64,000 nucleotides of DNA from Taxawa tesnikishii (nom. ined.) (lineage: Eukaryota; Ascomycota; Dothideomycetes; Dothideales), in the NCBI GenBank assembly GCA_030247885.1, contig JAPDRO010000011.1, positions 868,001-932,000 on the forward strand, in the 5' to 3' direction. Shown here one piece after another: positions 12,579 through 24,729 of this stretch. Numbering within the stretch: position 1 is the first letter of the stretch; each line of letters begins with the position of its first letter. Below the pieces are notes generated by a model. That model made no database searches. It was not told the DNA's origin and was given only the letters and a program-made list of their open reading frames with translations. Both the position numbers and the translations under genes were made by a program.

Positions 12579-13095
12579 TCCCGGCCATCCAGGTCACAGG
12601 CATTGGCACGACCAGGAGTGTATCCTGTCTCCGTTTCATGTGGTCGATCCTCAGTAACTCAAGCCTCGGACCTGGCTATACAGGTAGTACGGTACCACGG
12701 AGAGAACGTTTGCTACTCGAACAAGATCCCCGCCGAGCCGCTAAACGTCGGACGCCTTGATCATAAGAAAGCCAATAGAACCAATACAGATGAGATGTGC
12801 TTCTTATACTCGTACAAGAATGCTTGTACTCAGCAGAGCTGCTGCTCCGCCATCGCTCTCTCCACTACGCAACGGATCGAAATCGGAAGCGTCAAATACA
12901 GTAAACTGTCTGTAAGCGGCATGAGATCGATCGTGTTCGAGCCGCTGTGATGCCAGGTTCCTGTAGCAATTTTCTCCATCTGTCCAGCGATTCGAATGGA
13001 GAACATTCGAATCGAGCAGAGTGAAGGAACTTCTACCCCACCTTTCGCGAAGTTTCGTATGACATCATGGTATAGCAAAGAACCACGGACTTGAG
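12579..13095. other. Intergenic between divergent genes
   Basis: Only short frames without recognisable motifs. It should hold the promoters of the flanking membrane protein and the small Ser-rich protein. Confidence 0.4.
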
Positions 13096-13103
13096 ATATA
13101 TAA
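13096..13103 (+). promoter_or_regulatory. TATA box of the small Ser-rich protein gene
   Basis: TATATAAA lies 91 bases before the ATG at 13187, followed by a pyrimidine/A-rich leader, the usual arrangement for a strongly or conditionally expressed fungal gene. Confidence 0.5.
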
Positions 13104-13186
13104 ACACCAGCCATCTCCTCCCTAGGCATGAGTCACTACTCTGATCGCCTACCGACTTTACGACATCAGCAATACTTACATCGACT

Positions 13187-13519
13187 ATGTCTCACTCCTA
13201 CTCAAGCTCTTCATACACATCGTACAGCTCCAGCAGCACATCCGCTGACGGTAGGGTGACCGGTTCCACGCACAAGGAGGAGTCCATCGCCAACCCCTCT
13301 GGCGCCTCTGTCCGCACTACCACACAAAACCTGGGCGAGCCGGTCATCCAGGAAACAAGACATTACGATGCGGAGGGTCGTGAAGTGCCTACGCAGCGTC
13401 TGACTGGCACGACCGGCAGCAACACGGCGCGCCGTATCGAAGAGGTCTCGGACGATGCTGCAGCACAGTATCAGGACAGGATTGAAGACGAGTATGCGAA
13501 GAGGGAGGGCGGTGCCTGA
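13187..13519 (+). CDS. Small Ser/Tyr-rich hydrophilic protein, 110 aa, unknown
   Basis: Single-exon frame with a good start context. The first 20 residues are almost only Ser, Tyr and Thr (MSHSYSSSSYTSYSSSSTSA). The middle carries EPVIQETRHYDAEGREVPTQ and the C-terminus is acidic and probably helical. No signal peptide or membrane segment. It resembles the many small conserved hypothetical proteins of Pezizomycotina, but I cannot name a family. A TATA box 91 bases upstream supports a real gene. Confidence 0.7.
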   Translation: MSHSYSSSSYTSYSSSSTSADGRVTGSTHKEESIANPSGASVRTTTQNLGEPVIQETRHYDAEGREVPTQRLTGTTGSNTARRIEEVSDDAAAQYQDRIEDEYAKREGGA

Positions 13520-14183
13520 CGCCCTGGAGCCGAAAGCCTAGGCTTGTCGTGTAGGATTAGAGTATACCAGTCGGCGCATGTGCCCCGTATATCGTGGCAC
13601 TTGCGGGCGAGTACTGGTAAGATATCGAGAAAGCATCTTGACAACATGCATACCAGGGACGTTGGACTTGCATGTCCGCCGGATACGCGAGAACTCTCTA
13701 TTCTCGATCGCTCTAACCATTCCTCCACGTCTCTAACACGCGGTCGTGAACGGTGCTTGTTTGACTCGGATAGTCTTCGATTAGTGTGGAAGTAGTCATC
13801 TCTTATGCCTCGCAGGATTTGCCGTGTGATACGCAACATCCTGTACGCAGATGCCAAGTCCCTCTTTGCAAGCACTTGTCGAGCCAGCCTCAGCCTCGGC
13901 GTCAAAGTCCATCTGGTTTGTCACCTCACAAGCTAGATGTTTCTCTTCCATACATGCTCCGAACCACATGTATGATCGATAGAGCTTGAAGGGGTTCTAT
14001 CTTTTACTGAACTTTCGAAACAGCAAAGCCAGCTTATACGGAGGTGGAAACACTGTGCCGTGATGATTCGCTGGCTGCCTGGACAGACGTAGCGTTGCAG
14101 GTACTGATCTATAACCAATGGTACGCACACTTATTGTGAGCTTGTTGAACGTCTAGAGTCAAGAATATGCGGAACCCGAGCAG
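13520..14183. other. Intergenic
   Basis: Short overlapping frames on both strands without recognisable motifs. No RNA gene seen. Confidence 0.4.
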
Positions 14184-15369
14184 ATGTTTGGCTGCTATAA
14201 CTTCGACCCCACCTCTTCATCTATATCCCCGGTACACAACACCAACGATGGAATCTCTGGTTCTTGTTATACATCCGTCGTTCCGCCGAAAGTGATGTTT
14301 GACATCGAGTCTTGGTACTGCCAGAACTTCCGGTCTCAACTGACCAACCGAGGTATCTACCAGGACATCTACCAGGACAACATCGTGGAGGAAGAACTCC
14401 GATACAGCGACGATGGGTCTTGCGTGCAAGGACCTATCTGGCAAGGCGATGTGCTGAACAACAAGAGCTTCCGGCGTCCTCGCACTCGCAGCGACTACCA
14501 CGTAGGCATGATCTGTGCATTGTCCACTGCCCACTGAATGCGACGCGGTTCACGCAATCTTCGACCGCATCTGGGCGCGTGATGAAGAGCCGGAATTAGA
14601 TTCCCACGACAACAACGCATACACTTTTGGCGTCGTGGGTAAACACAATGTCGTATTGGCCCACCTGGGCGGAATGGGAAAGATTGAAGTGAGCAACGCA
14701 GCGGTAAACATGCGCTGCAGTTTTCCCGCATTAAGAGTATGCATACTCATCGGCGTCTGCGGTGCGGTGCCCAGGCTGGCCGACGGAACGAGTGTTAGTC
14801 TCGGAGATGTTGTAATCAGCACTGCTCTTGTTCAGTATGACTTTGGTCGACGGTACGGTCAGACGTTTGTACCGAAGGATGCGCTGGAAGACCAGTTTGG
14901 GCGACCACGTACAAAGATACGGAACTACCTCAGCAAGCTTGCGACCAAGATGTATTCCAGGAGGCTCAGCCAAGTGATGGCTCACTGTCTCGAGATCATG
15001 CTTCATAGCGACGACCTCATCAGGTTCAGATACCCAGGAACTTCAGAGCGGAGCTGCCAGCCCACAGTGCATTTCGGCCGCGTGGGCTCAGCAGACGTGG
15101 TCGTCAAGTCCGCAATTGAGCGCGACAAGCTCGCAGCAAGGCATCGCATTATCGCGTTTGAGATGGAAGGTGCCGGTATCTGGGATGTGTTCCCAACCGT
15201 AATCATCAAGGGCGTCTGCGACTATGCGGACGAACAAAAGGACAAAAAGGTGGCAGAAACAGGCAGCTGCGATAGCAGCAGCGTGTGCAAAAGCGTTTCT
15301 CGCGCTGTCACGGCACTGATTGAACAAAACGTTCAGCAACGAGGATTCCCATATGGTCACCCACTATAG
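14184..15369 (+). pseudogene. Nucleoside phosphorylase (PNP/UDP superfamily) gene, frame damaged
   Basis: Matches the nucleoside-phosphorylase domain common in fungal NLR-like and stand-alone proteins: DYHVGMICAL, then YTFGVVGKHNVVLAHLGGMG, VCILIGVCGAVPRL, SLGDVVIST and, near the end, IIAFEMEGAGIWD and VIIKGVCDYAD. Two breaks are visible. At about 14526 a near-perfect 7-bp repeat (TCCACTG/CCCACTG) shifts the frame just after MICAL. At about 15246-15252 the expected Ala-rich helix after CDYADEQKDKK continues in another frame, ending with a stop at 15317-15319, while the uncorrected frame runs to 15369. The N-terminal 109 residues before DYHVG are unrecognised. The duplication points to a decaying gene rather than pure sequencing error, but both remain possible. 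Confidence 0.65.
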
Positions 15370-16730
15370 TACTAACTCGTCGGTCGACTGCTTAAGTTCA
15401 GGAGAGCGAACGGGATCCTCTGTTTTCAGCCGCCTATGGCCGAACGTGGTAGAAATTTGTCTTAGAGATACTTATATCAATTCACGGTTGATTGCGTTGA
15501 AACGGTGAGAGCTCATGCATCTGAAACAAGATGTCAATCTGGACACACTGTGCATCACTGTGCATTACTGTGCGTTCTGTACATCCTCGACCTCAGGTAA
15601 GAGATGGCTGTAAACCATACAGCGCAGCTCCAGGGGAACGTCCAGGAAGCCGAGTTTCTGACACGGTCGTGTTTCTATTGCGCAAGCCATCTGAGATGCG
15701 AGGATGCCCGAACAAACGCAGACAAGGGTGTTGGCTGGACGCGTAGTCACTTGTAGCTTGAGCGCAGTGTACAACGAGGATAGCGGATGAGTTGAGAGAG
15801 AAAGGGGACAGCAACACGATATAAATCATCATACTACTACTGACTTTCTCTGCATCAGATTTTCTTATCGCTTGTACGATCACGGTTAAAGAGCGTTTCG
15901 ATACTCATGTTTTGACTTTCATGGTATGTGGTGAACCGCGGTACTGAGACAGACGAAGGGGAAGCAAGTCAGAGAGGAACGGACGTACGAGCCAGTCATG
16001 CCAAGCAATGAGTTGAACTTTGCATACCTTCATTCCCTCGAAAATGCTCGAACAGATGTAGATGCGGCGGTAACGAGGGGCTGCCAGATAGTAAGAAGGG
16101 TGACGTGCTGCTGAGCGGTAGTCGTGTCACAGACTATAACAAAAAGGGCATGACAAGAGGAACAGATGAAGTACGAGAAAAGTATCAGTGTTCCTTGTGA
16201 CTCACAATGCAGAATGCCCATTGCTAGGAATGGTGAAACTTGTCTGGGTACCATAAAACGAAACTCTTCGGTGGGTTTGCCTCAGCGGCGACGGGGACAG
16301 CGATGGACTTTGAATTGAGGTATTGACGTGAGGCAAATTCTACCTGCGCAGGTCATGAAGATTATCGGTGAAAATGAACCTGACAAACAATCTTGCATTT
16401 TTCGATTGTGTTGTATAGTGATGCTAGCGTCAATGCTCAGCCCGCTCAGCGAATGCCAGAGACAAGGGGTTTCTACGCACATCTTCGCATACATGATGAA
16501 CAACCGTCCCTTCGTCTTTTCTATGCCCACGTCAGATCCGTTCCGGGCTTACGACATCCAAGATGGGAACTCGAAACGCCACTAGCCTGATGGAGTCCTC
16601 CCAAGGTATGTGACCGTTGCATGCTGAGCGAACTGGATAAACCCAACGCCGTCCGTCGCGCCCTTGCGCCACCGAGTTTGTCGAACAAGAGCGGATAATT
16701 GCGGCAATGGTCTCCAGCGTATGACTCCCA
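15370..16730. other. Intergenic with a possible F-box-like remnant
   Basis: On the minus strand at about 15565-15660 a short frame reads LGFLDVPLELRCMVYSHLLPE, which resembles the start of fungal F-box-like domains (LPLELR..IY..LL), but it stops soon after and I see no continuation. Next to it, 15547-15582 has an imperfect tandem repeat of CACTGTGCAT. A plus-strand frame at 16393-16590 is unrecognised. Confidence 0.3.
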
Positions 16731-19092
16731 TCACTCCGAGAAACCGAGCGCAGACAGCTCCTTCCTCACACCCTCCTCAGTCCCAATCTTCTGGACTTGG
16801 GTATTCTCCAGTTTTTCTCCCCCGCCTGCCGCATCTTGAGATCGTCAATCGCACGAAGCTTCTTGAGCAGAGCGCGAATCTTCTTCTCCTGTGGGCTTCC
16901 ACCACCGGGGCTCGTGACCTCGAGGCTCGGCGGCTCCGCAGGCACAGCCGTTACCGCCGGTTGCGGTGGCCTGGCACCGCCGCCCGACGTCCTGGGCGCA
17001 GGGGAGGCGCCGCGGTTTCCGCCTGGACGCGCTCTGCTACCTTCACGGCGTCGGGAGGGCTGGCGTGGCGATTCGTAACCGCCCTTGGACCTGCTGCGGG
17101 GCCGGTCTCTGCGCTCGGAGCTGTGGCTTTCGCCGTTTGCGGACGGTGCGGCGAGACCGGCAGCTTTGGCTTCGGCTTCCTTGGCTTTCTTCGCTTCGCG
17201 CTTCTTCTTGTTCTTCAGCGCCGCCTTGCTGAGGTTTTCGTCGCCGTCGGCCGTGCCGGTCAGGCTGACACCGCCGCCGGGAGCTGCGCCTGGAGGAAGA
17301 GGATTTACGGCTTCGGCTCCGGGGACGTGGCGTGCTCGCGGCTTGCCGAAGCCGTTGGCGCTGAGGCTATTCTGGGACATAGCTGCGCTAGTGTAGGCTG
17401 AACCACCTTCATCTTCACGCTTGAAGGCCAGGGGCGTCGAGGTTCCGCGAGCTCCAGGAGGTCTGTATGCGCCCACTGGCTTTGAGGGTGTTTTGACCGT
17501 ACCAAGATAAGCCAGGGCCGACGGATGTGGCGTGGGTACTGGATGCAATGGATCTTCCAAGGGTTGCTGAGTAGCCGATTGCGGGCGCCAGGTGACATGG
17601 TACAGTTCGGTCATGTCTTCGTTGTACATGATGCCTCCGCCAACATGGTATATGCGAATGCCGTTGTCTACACGAAGACGTGGGCTCGTAGTCGCCGTGA
17701 GGATGTGCTTGCCATCGGGACTCCACTCGCACATGGTTGGGTTCTTAGCCTCGATCGTGCACACCTTGTTGTAGTTCTTGTCCAAGTCGTAAATGTCCAT
17801 CTGCCCGGCCAAGTTACCGAAGCCAGCCACGATAACAAAGCGACCGTGGGGAGAGAAGATTATGGTGTTGCGAGGGCCAAGTGGGAAGCTGTGTTTCGCA
17901 ACGGCTCTCTGGTTGAAGATGGTGGTTTTCGCTGGCATATATCCATACACAACGCCAAATTCCTTGAGTTTGGTGACCACGAGACATCGTGGATTGGGCC
18001 CTCTTTGTCTAGACAACAGTCAGGCCTGCTCCAGACCGCACACTCGGTCTGCTGGACTTACCAAGCTGAATCCTGGAGTCGAAACCGCCATTCGCGCTGA
18101 GAATGTACATGTTGGTCTCCCCGTAGTAGCTCTTGTTGGTCTTGTCCACTTCCGTTTGCGCGAGTACGATCACGCTCGTGCCCTCATCGTTCCACTTCAG
18201 TTGAACCTTGTCTCCCTTGAAGAACGTCTTCTGCGAGATTGGCTGGTTGAATTGCGGGACACTGAAGACCTTAACCGCGGCCGGTTGACCCTGCAAAACG
18301 ATTCAGCAGACACTCATGAGCAGCGTCGTGGGACACAAACCTTCCGCTCCGGAACAAAAACAGCAATTGAATGGTTCTTGCCCGGAGACAGCGCGAAATC
18401 CGTGACTCCTTCGACCCGCAACTTGTTCCAGACGGTACCCAGATCGCTTGATTCGTAGAACTGGACCTCATTGGTGACGCAGCGCGCGCAATAGCGCTCG
18501 TCGGCTGTGTATTGCAGGTTCCAGCCCGTCTGTTGCTTCTGCACGTATTGCCCAATCACCGCGCGCTCACCCTCGTTTTCGACGTTTTCCTCGATTGTGC
18601 GCCAGACCTTTAGGTTCTTTGTAGCATTGCCTTCTTCATCCTTGGCTGGCCTTTGCCATGTTATAATGTAAGTACCAAGAGGAGAGAAGCCAAGTTCAAA
18701 GACGTTGGGCGCAGGAAGCGTGGTGACGATGTGGCCGACGGAGGCGTCTACTACTGTGACCTGCTCAGGCGAGGCCCAGGCAAAGAACTTGCCGTCGCGC
18801 GAGTAGGTGCAGCATCGCAGGTTGCCCTCAGGTCTAGAGAATGCTGACTGTCAGCGATGTGATCTTGGCTGGAGTACGCGCAAAAGTGTATGTGGTATGG
18901 AGAGGGAGTTGACCGCTTACCGCTGGAAGCCTGGCAGAGGCTCGTAAACAGGGGCAGCATCAAAGATGCCAACGCCCTTGGAGGTGCGATCTAGTTCAGA
19001 GTCAGTGCACATGCACGGGTAAAGAAACATCTACGTCCGTATCATGGAGAAGTAGGAATCGACTTACAGGCCAGCTGAGTTGGTTGAGCCAT
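16731..19092 (-). CDS. eIF2A: Eukaryotic translation initiation factor 2A (two frame losses)
   Basis: Non-canonical initiation factor with a WD-type beta-propeller. Exons: 19092-19068, 18990-18921, 18833-18341, 18290-18062 and 18008-16731, with consistent phases (MAQPTQLA|YRTSKGVGIFD, PGFQR|PEGNLRCC, VPERK|GQPAAV, RIQL|DKEGPIHDVSWSP). Propeller text includes LKVWRT, FFKGDKVQLKWNDEG, NTIIFSPHGRFVIVAGFGNL and MCEWSPDGKHILTATTSPR. A Lys/Ala-rich linker follows, then the C-terminal helix KKIRALLKKLRAIDDLKMRQ. Frame is lost near 17964 (between WSPN and EFGVVYGYM) and in the A5 run near 16812, after which the family's last residues read on to a stop at 16731. Both sit in homopolymers, so sequence error is likely. 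Confidence 0.9.
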
Positions 19093-19701
19093 GACTAGCA
19101 AAAGCCACGGGTTTGCAGAGACGTATCTGGAAGCCGATTGCTTGAAGGGTAGTAATATCGCAGAATAAGAGTCGCTCGCTTGAAGTCCTTGGTAGGGTTC
19201 TCTTGACGCGAAGTCCTTTGAGCGATGGTGAAGTCCTTTAGGCGAGTATTCTGAGTCTGGGTTGCTTTGGCTAGAATGAATAGTTAAATTCACCCTAGTG
19301 ATATGGTGACAGCAACGCAGTCTCTGTCTTGAAGCAAAGGCAGGTGACCTGGTCGAGGAGGAGGGAGAGAGGAAGAAGACTCAGGAAACGGTCCGGGTGA
19401 TGTGAGCGCGTGTCAAGGGAACACGTCAGAAGCGGAAATTCTAGTCCAAACATGCCAAGCCCGAATCGCCTTACGATGAACGGTATCCCATTCATACAGC
19501 AACAACCATACAAGGCAGAATCATCATGCGCTGCGGAGCAGGATCACCGTTATGGTTACATGTGATACAACGAATTAACACAGTTATCACTCTTTGCCTT
19601 GTCGAGCTGCAGTTCCCGAGTTGTGTTTGTACTGCAGCGGTAATTTTGATACATGCATTGTAGTGTACAGCTGAGCAAAAGCTCTTACGGCAATACCGCG
19701 C
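19093..19701. other. Intergenic between tandem leftward genes
   Basis: Promoter side of eIF2A and 3' flank of CWH43. No convincing frame or RNA gene. Confidence 0.45.
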
Positions 19702-22700
19702 CTATGCGTAGTATCTCGGCTCATCGAAGACATGGTACCTGTGTCCTCTAACACCCTCGCCTCTGAAGAGAGCCGGGAACCTCAGACCCTCAGGCACGTT
19801 ATCCTCCGAGATGATATCGTCGCTTCCTTCAGGCTGGCCGACCACAAACTTGCCAACCTGATACATCGTCAGTCTTCGCTCACAAACCACGAGACACACA
19901 TGACAACTTACCTGCAACTCGGTGTCCGTGATGGTTCCTCTGCTAACGCGTGCGTAACCAGTCCTGCGCAGACCCTTGTAAAGAATGTACTCGCACCATC
20001 TGTCCCAATCGCTAGGGTCAACGTCGCGCATGCCGCTCTTCTCGCCCACGTAGGTTATGTAGTTGCCCTCGTTAGGCTTTGTAACGAGATAGCTGAGCAA
20101 GATGCTCGGCCTGGGCGATGCCTTCATGAGATCGGACAGGTACGCAGTCTGCAGCCGACGATCCTCTGGATCCTCTTCTTGACCGGAGTGGAAGACGAAG
20201 ACATCCACGAGCTCGCCGTATGCGTCGATAGTGGCGTGAATAGCCGGGGCAAGCTCACCTACCGGTGAGGGGAGAAGATGGTGTGTGCTGTTGAGGATGG
20301 GGAACTTGGACAACAGCGCGCAACCCCAGGTGTGCTTGTTCGGGCCTGGACCGTAATCGACCCACATACCAAGCTCCTCTGCGAGGTATTGGGTTGTGTC
20401 TCTGTTGCCCATGATGATACGCTGCAGGTCGCTCTCGAGCAGACCGACGACGTCCAGCTCCATCTCCCTGATCAGAGACTCCATACGCCGTTCGGAAGTC
20501 CACATTTCATTATCGAGGGAGAAGTGAATGGTCCAAATACCGGCAGTGATAGACTTCTCGGGGGCGTGATAAGGAGTGTAGTCGTAGGAGGGGAAGCGTA
20601 GGTAAGCAATCGACGCGGAAAGAAGTTGGAGACCGAGAAGAATGTAGACGAAGTACGACCTCTGCTTGCGCGCAGCAGGGTTAACGGGTGCAGGCTTCAT
20701 GCGGCTACTGTTGGAAGATGCGGAGGCAGAGAAGACACCACAGCCAATGAAAAGCATGGTAGCCGTCATGACCCAGTCGGTGTGCTCACGCATCAATGGT
20801 CCACCTGGGACGAATGCGTAGGCCACAACCCAAACATGTGCAAGAACGAGGAAGTTGTACACGAAAAAGCCGAGGAAAAACGTCCGTCCAGGTGGGTGAC
20901 GGGCTGCGGAAGAGATCAAGACAGGAGCGACTGCCATGAGATAAGTGGCGAGAGCAAGAGCACCATAGTAGCCAAACCAGTGAGAGAAGCTGGTGAGAAC
21001 CGCTGCGCCGATGACACCGATGCCGTAGAACGTCCAGCTGCCAGCCATGGTGGGGTAGTAAAGACCAATCGACAAACCGACACTCATGGCAAAGATTGTG
21101 ACGGCGCCATGAGGGACAGCAAGAGGGCCTTGAACTGGGTAACCCTCCCACACCCAAAGGATCATGGTGCTCGAATCGGATAGCAGAGAGTGCATACCAA
21201 AGAACAGACCAGACAGACCCAGTGCAGCCAAGACTGACGAGCCTGTTGGAGCCTTAGCAGTAGGGTAGCTGTCCTGGCGGTCAAGCGGGGCGCGCGTGGT
21301 TCTCAGCATAGCCAGGATTGCAAGGAGAATGCCGGTTCTGTTCCAGCCGCCGTTCTCTGCGTGTACGACGGGCCAAACCGGGTTGTTGGTTTGGAATGCA
21401 AACTTAGAAATGCTTGATAGGATCAGGCCTGTGCAGAACGCTGCGATACGTCCCTCCAGTCTGGCGGGCTGAGAGCGCTCAGCGTAGAAGGTCGCAGACC
21501 AAGCAAGACACATGGTCCAGACTCCCCAACCGACACAGAAGAGACGGTAATCCGGACGCACAACCAAGTAAGACAGGAGTCCGGAAAGAGAAAGGAGGTG
21601 CACCGTGCGGAGGTTTCGGATTATCACCCTACGCAGAGGGCCAATACCGAGCAGAAAGGGTGATACTGTGGACATGACAAGCACTTCGTAACCCGAAATA
21701 CCCATGTGCCAAAGAGGGAAGTACCAAACAAGCAACCCGAGCGAAGTCAAGATCGTCCAGAAGACGTAACCAGTGTAGACATCAGCGAGGGCGTCGAGCA
21801 TGGCTGGCCAGGAAAAGGCAGTGCTGAAAACCTGTCCAACAGGCTTGTCCTTCTCCTTTTCGGCAATCTTGTCGGATACCGTCTTGCTTTTCCTGCCATG
21901 ACCGAAAGTTAGCGAACACATAGGACACGCAATAGGCGTGGCGCTGTCCTACCACAGATTATTTCGGGAGCCACTGAACGTACCCTCTGCTAGTGCCCTT
22001 GACGTCCTTTACCTGTAGCTCGAGACCCGCAAAGTCGATAGCAGTAACTGCGTCGAAGGCCACATCAAGGAGGACGAGGGACCACTCGAAGAAAGCGTAA
22101 ATAGTGTACGCTGCACAAACCGTTGGTCAACTGTGTGATATTGAGGGTAACATCTCGGCTTACCTCCAGGCACTTTGTGGACCTTGTGCTGAATGAAAAA
22201 GTACACCAAAGGAACAAGGGTACCAAAGAAAGCACTCGCAAGGTATTTCCTGTACTTGATGGTCGTGGGGTTTGGCGGGCTGAGCATGTAACAGCCGATG
22301 GTCCATGGAAGAGTTGCAACCAAATAAGAGATCATGAAGATGTCGTGCCAGTCGTGGTCATCGGTGGATGTGACGTAAGTCCAGCCGCCGCAGGTGAATG
22401 TACGGAAAAGACCAATTCCAGCAACGAACTTGGGCAGAGTAGAGTTCGGCCTAGCGGTAAGGACATACCACAAGGCCACCAGCATGAAACGGGGACCTAT
22501 GTATCGTTCAGACCATGCTTTTGTCCATATGCCCATTGTACTGACCAGAAGTAATTGCAATAAAGACCTGGAAGACGGAGCGTTCGGGGTAGCGGTCGCC
22601 AATGGTTGCAGATACGGAAGGAAACCACTCAATAGGGTATCCAAAGTGTTCGTTCTGCACAATCTTGTGGTAGTGGAGAGACATTCCCACGATCAAAGCA

Positions 22701-22855
22701 CCGAGGAAGGCGGCATACGCGACGATGGTGTGAGCCCATGATATCCATGAACCGGGAATCTATACAAGCCCATCTCAGCATGCATGTGCGTGTACTTGTC
22801 TTTACAGCTGACTTACAGAGGCCACAACGTCGCCGTCCCTGTGTTTGGGCGCCAT
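19702..22855 (-). CDS. CWH43: CWH43: GPI-lipid remodelling membrane protein
   Basis: In yeast Cwh43 exchanges the diacylglycerol of GPI anchors for ceramide in the ER. Six exons fit perfectly: 22855-22817, 22759-22546, 22496-22164, 22110-21984, 21892-19912 and 19857-19702, giving 949 residues, close to the yeast length. The last intron is only 54 nt and in frame, so it can be missed; removing it gives [19 protein letters not shown]. The N-terminal part is a FRAG1/DRAM/Sfk1-like multi-helix domain ([22 protein letters not shown] ..), the middle holds many further helices, and the C-terminal third is an endonuclease/exonuclease/phosphatase-like domain ([40 protein letters not shown]). Its start faces UTP6 across 281 bases. 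Confidence 0.95.
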
Positions 22856-23136
22856 TCTTGCCTCCTCTCCAGATAAAGAGAAAACTAAACAACAGAAGAG
22901 ACAAAGAGTGACAAGAAAATGGTGTTTGCTGGGATTACTGAGCGCGTCTCAGGAGCTCGAGATCAACTTCACCCTTGTGCTTCGGAAGACGGAAGTGAGT
23001 CCCTTGCCGCACTTTCTGCCGCCTTGGCTCCCTCGGCTGGCTCACCGCCCAGAAATAATTCGGAGCTTCCAGTCGCGCTTCATTGTCACTCACGTCTTTG
23101 ATACAATCTCTAACGTCTTGAAGGCGCATTCTCAAA
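22856..23136. promoter_or_regulatory. Shared divergent promoter of CWH43 and UTP6
   Basis: 281 bases separate the two start codons, so the core promoters must overlap or abut. Part reads GCCGCCTTGGCTCCCTCGG around 23019-23040. I see no clear TATA box. Confidence 0.5.
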
Positions 23137-24509
23137 ATGGCGGCAGCAGCAGCAGACAAAGCTCGCTTCTACGCGGAACAGTCCGTTCCGGAACTGCAAG
23201 AGTACGAGCGCAAGAAGATCTTCAGCCGAGAAGAAATCACCTCCATCGCAAAGAAGCGTTCTGAATTCGAGCATATCCTCAACTCCCGTGGCGGTTCGAG
23301 ACCCGCCGACTATGCACGCTATGCTACCTACGAGATGAATCTGGACGCGTTGCGCAAGAAGCGCTGCCGGCGACTGGGAGTAAAGGCCACCACCTATACC
23401 GGACAGAAGAAGATCTTCTTCGTGCTGGAGCGAGGAGTCAGGAAGTTTCAAGGCGATATGGCGCTTTGGATGCAGTATCTCGAGTTCTGCAGACAGGAGG
23501 ACGCGAATAAGAAACTGGCGAAGGCGCTTACACAATGCCTGAGACTGCATCCGCTGAAGTGGGAGATCTGGGTCTGGGCGGCACGACACTATGTAGAGGC
23601 TCAGGCGGACATGAACACGGCACGGAGCTACATGCAAAGAGGGCTACGGTTCTGCAAAAACGAGCGCAGGCTCTGGTTGGACTATGCGAAGCTGGAGATG
23701 ATCTACGTCGCGAAGATTTCTGGGAGGAGGAAGATTCTAGGATTGGACGCACCGCGCAAGGAGAAGCAGGGTGAGGCGGATACCGGCATGGATGGAGACG
23801 TTATTGCGCTGCCGGATGTCACCGCCGAGGATATAAACCCCGAACTAAAGAAGGATACGGAAGCTGTGGACGAAAAGGCCCTGCAGAAGCTGGCTGCTAG
23901 TCCTGCTCTGAGTGGCGCTATTCCAATGACCGTTTTCGATGCTGCGATGAAGCAGTTCAACAACGACGCCGTGCTCGCCGAACAGTTTTTCGACCTCTTC
24001 GCGGAGTTCCATAGCGTGCCCTGCACTTCCAGGCTTCTGCACCACGTTGTCTCACGCCTAACAGCCACTGCGCAAGAGCAGTCCAAGGATCGCGTGTATC
24101 TGTACTCATGCACCGCCAAACAGCTGGTTCTCGGCATTGAGGCAACGTCTGCTGAATTCCCCTTCACCTTGGAAACATTCTCGCCATCTACAAGAGGGCT
24201 ACGGCTACTTCACTTCAATTTAAGGCTGAGGTTGCCGAGAGGGCGGTGCTTCAACTTCTGCCATACATGAAGGAGGAGGACGAGCTTGACGAAGCCGTTG
24301 TCAAGGTTCTGAATGCTTCCATCAAGCAATTCTTGCGCGCTGTGATAGAATCTCCTACTAAAGCTGGAACCAAGGACAAAATTGCTTCCATGGTGCAAAA
24401 GCTGCTCAAGGAGAGAAGGGTGCCAGAGGCGAAGCTTCTTCTTACTAAGAGTCTGGCGCTCGAGGGCGACAACAGAGTCTTGCTTGAATTGCAAGCCACA
24501 CTCGGTTGA
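23137..24509 (+). CDS. UTP6: UTP6, U3 snoRNP / small-subunit processome HAT-repeat protein (frameshifted)
   Basis: UTP-B subcomplex member needed for 18S rRNA maturation in the nucleolus. The N-terminus has the Utp6 signature (KARFYAEQSVPELQEYERKK .. FSREEITSIAKKRSEFEH) and HAT-type helices (WMQYLEFCRQ, WEIWVWAARHY, RRLWLDYAKLEMIYV). The frame is lost at about 24173-24175, after FPFTLE, in an AAA run; from there the expected IYKRATATSLQFKAEVAERA and the C-terminal helices (LPYMKEEDELDEAV .. LLLELQATLG type) continue in the next frame to a stop at 24507-24509. Single exon otherwise. Most simply a one-base loss in the sequence. It converges on the ICT1-like gene. Confidence 0.9.
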
Positions 24510-24729
24510 GCTCTCTCGGACTGATACCATCACTTGTGTTTAAGCAAGTCGATCGAGCAGCTCCGATTCACACGATCAACGACGGTTCGAAGCGAATATG
24601 GAAGCCGACCCTGGCCCAGGTCGTGTTCTGAGCTGGTCCGATCGTTTATCCTCGGATCCTGTCGAGCACACAGACAATGCTGCCCATACCCTTCACCTCT
24701 TGTTGTGGGAAAGACGGCATACCTTGTGG

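Noticed and set aside
15547-15582. Possible CRISPR-like or minisatellite array (CACTGTGCAT copies)
   Set aside because: Only three imperfect copies without spacers in a eukaryotic genome; treated as a short simple repeat.
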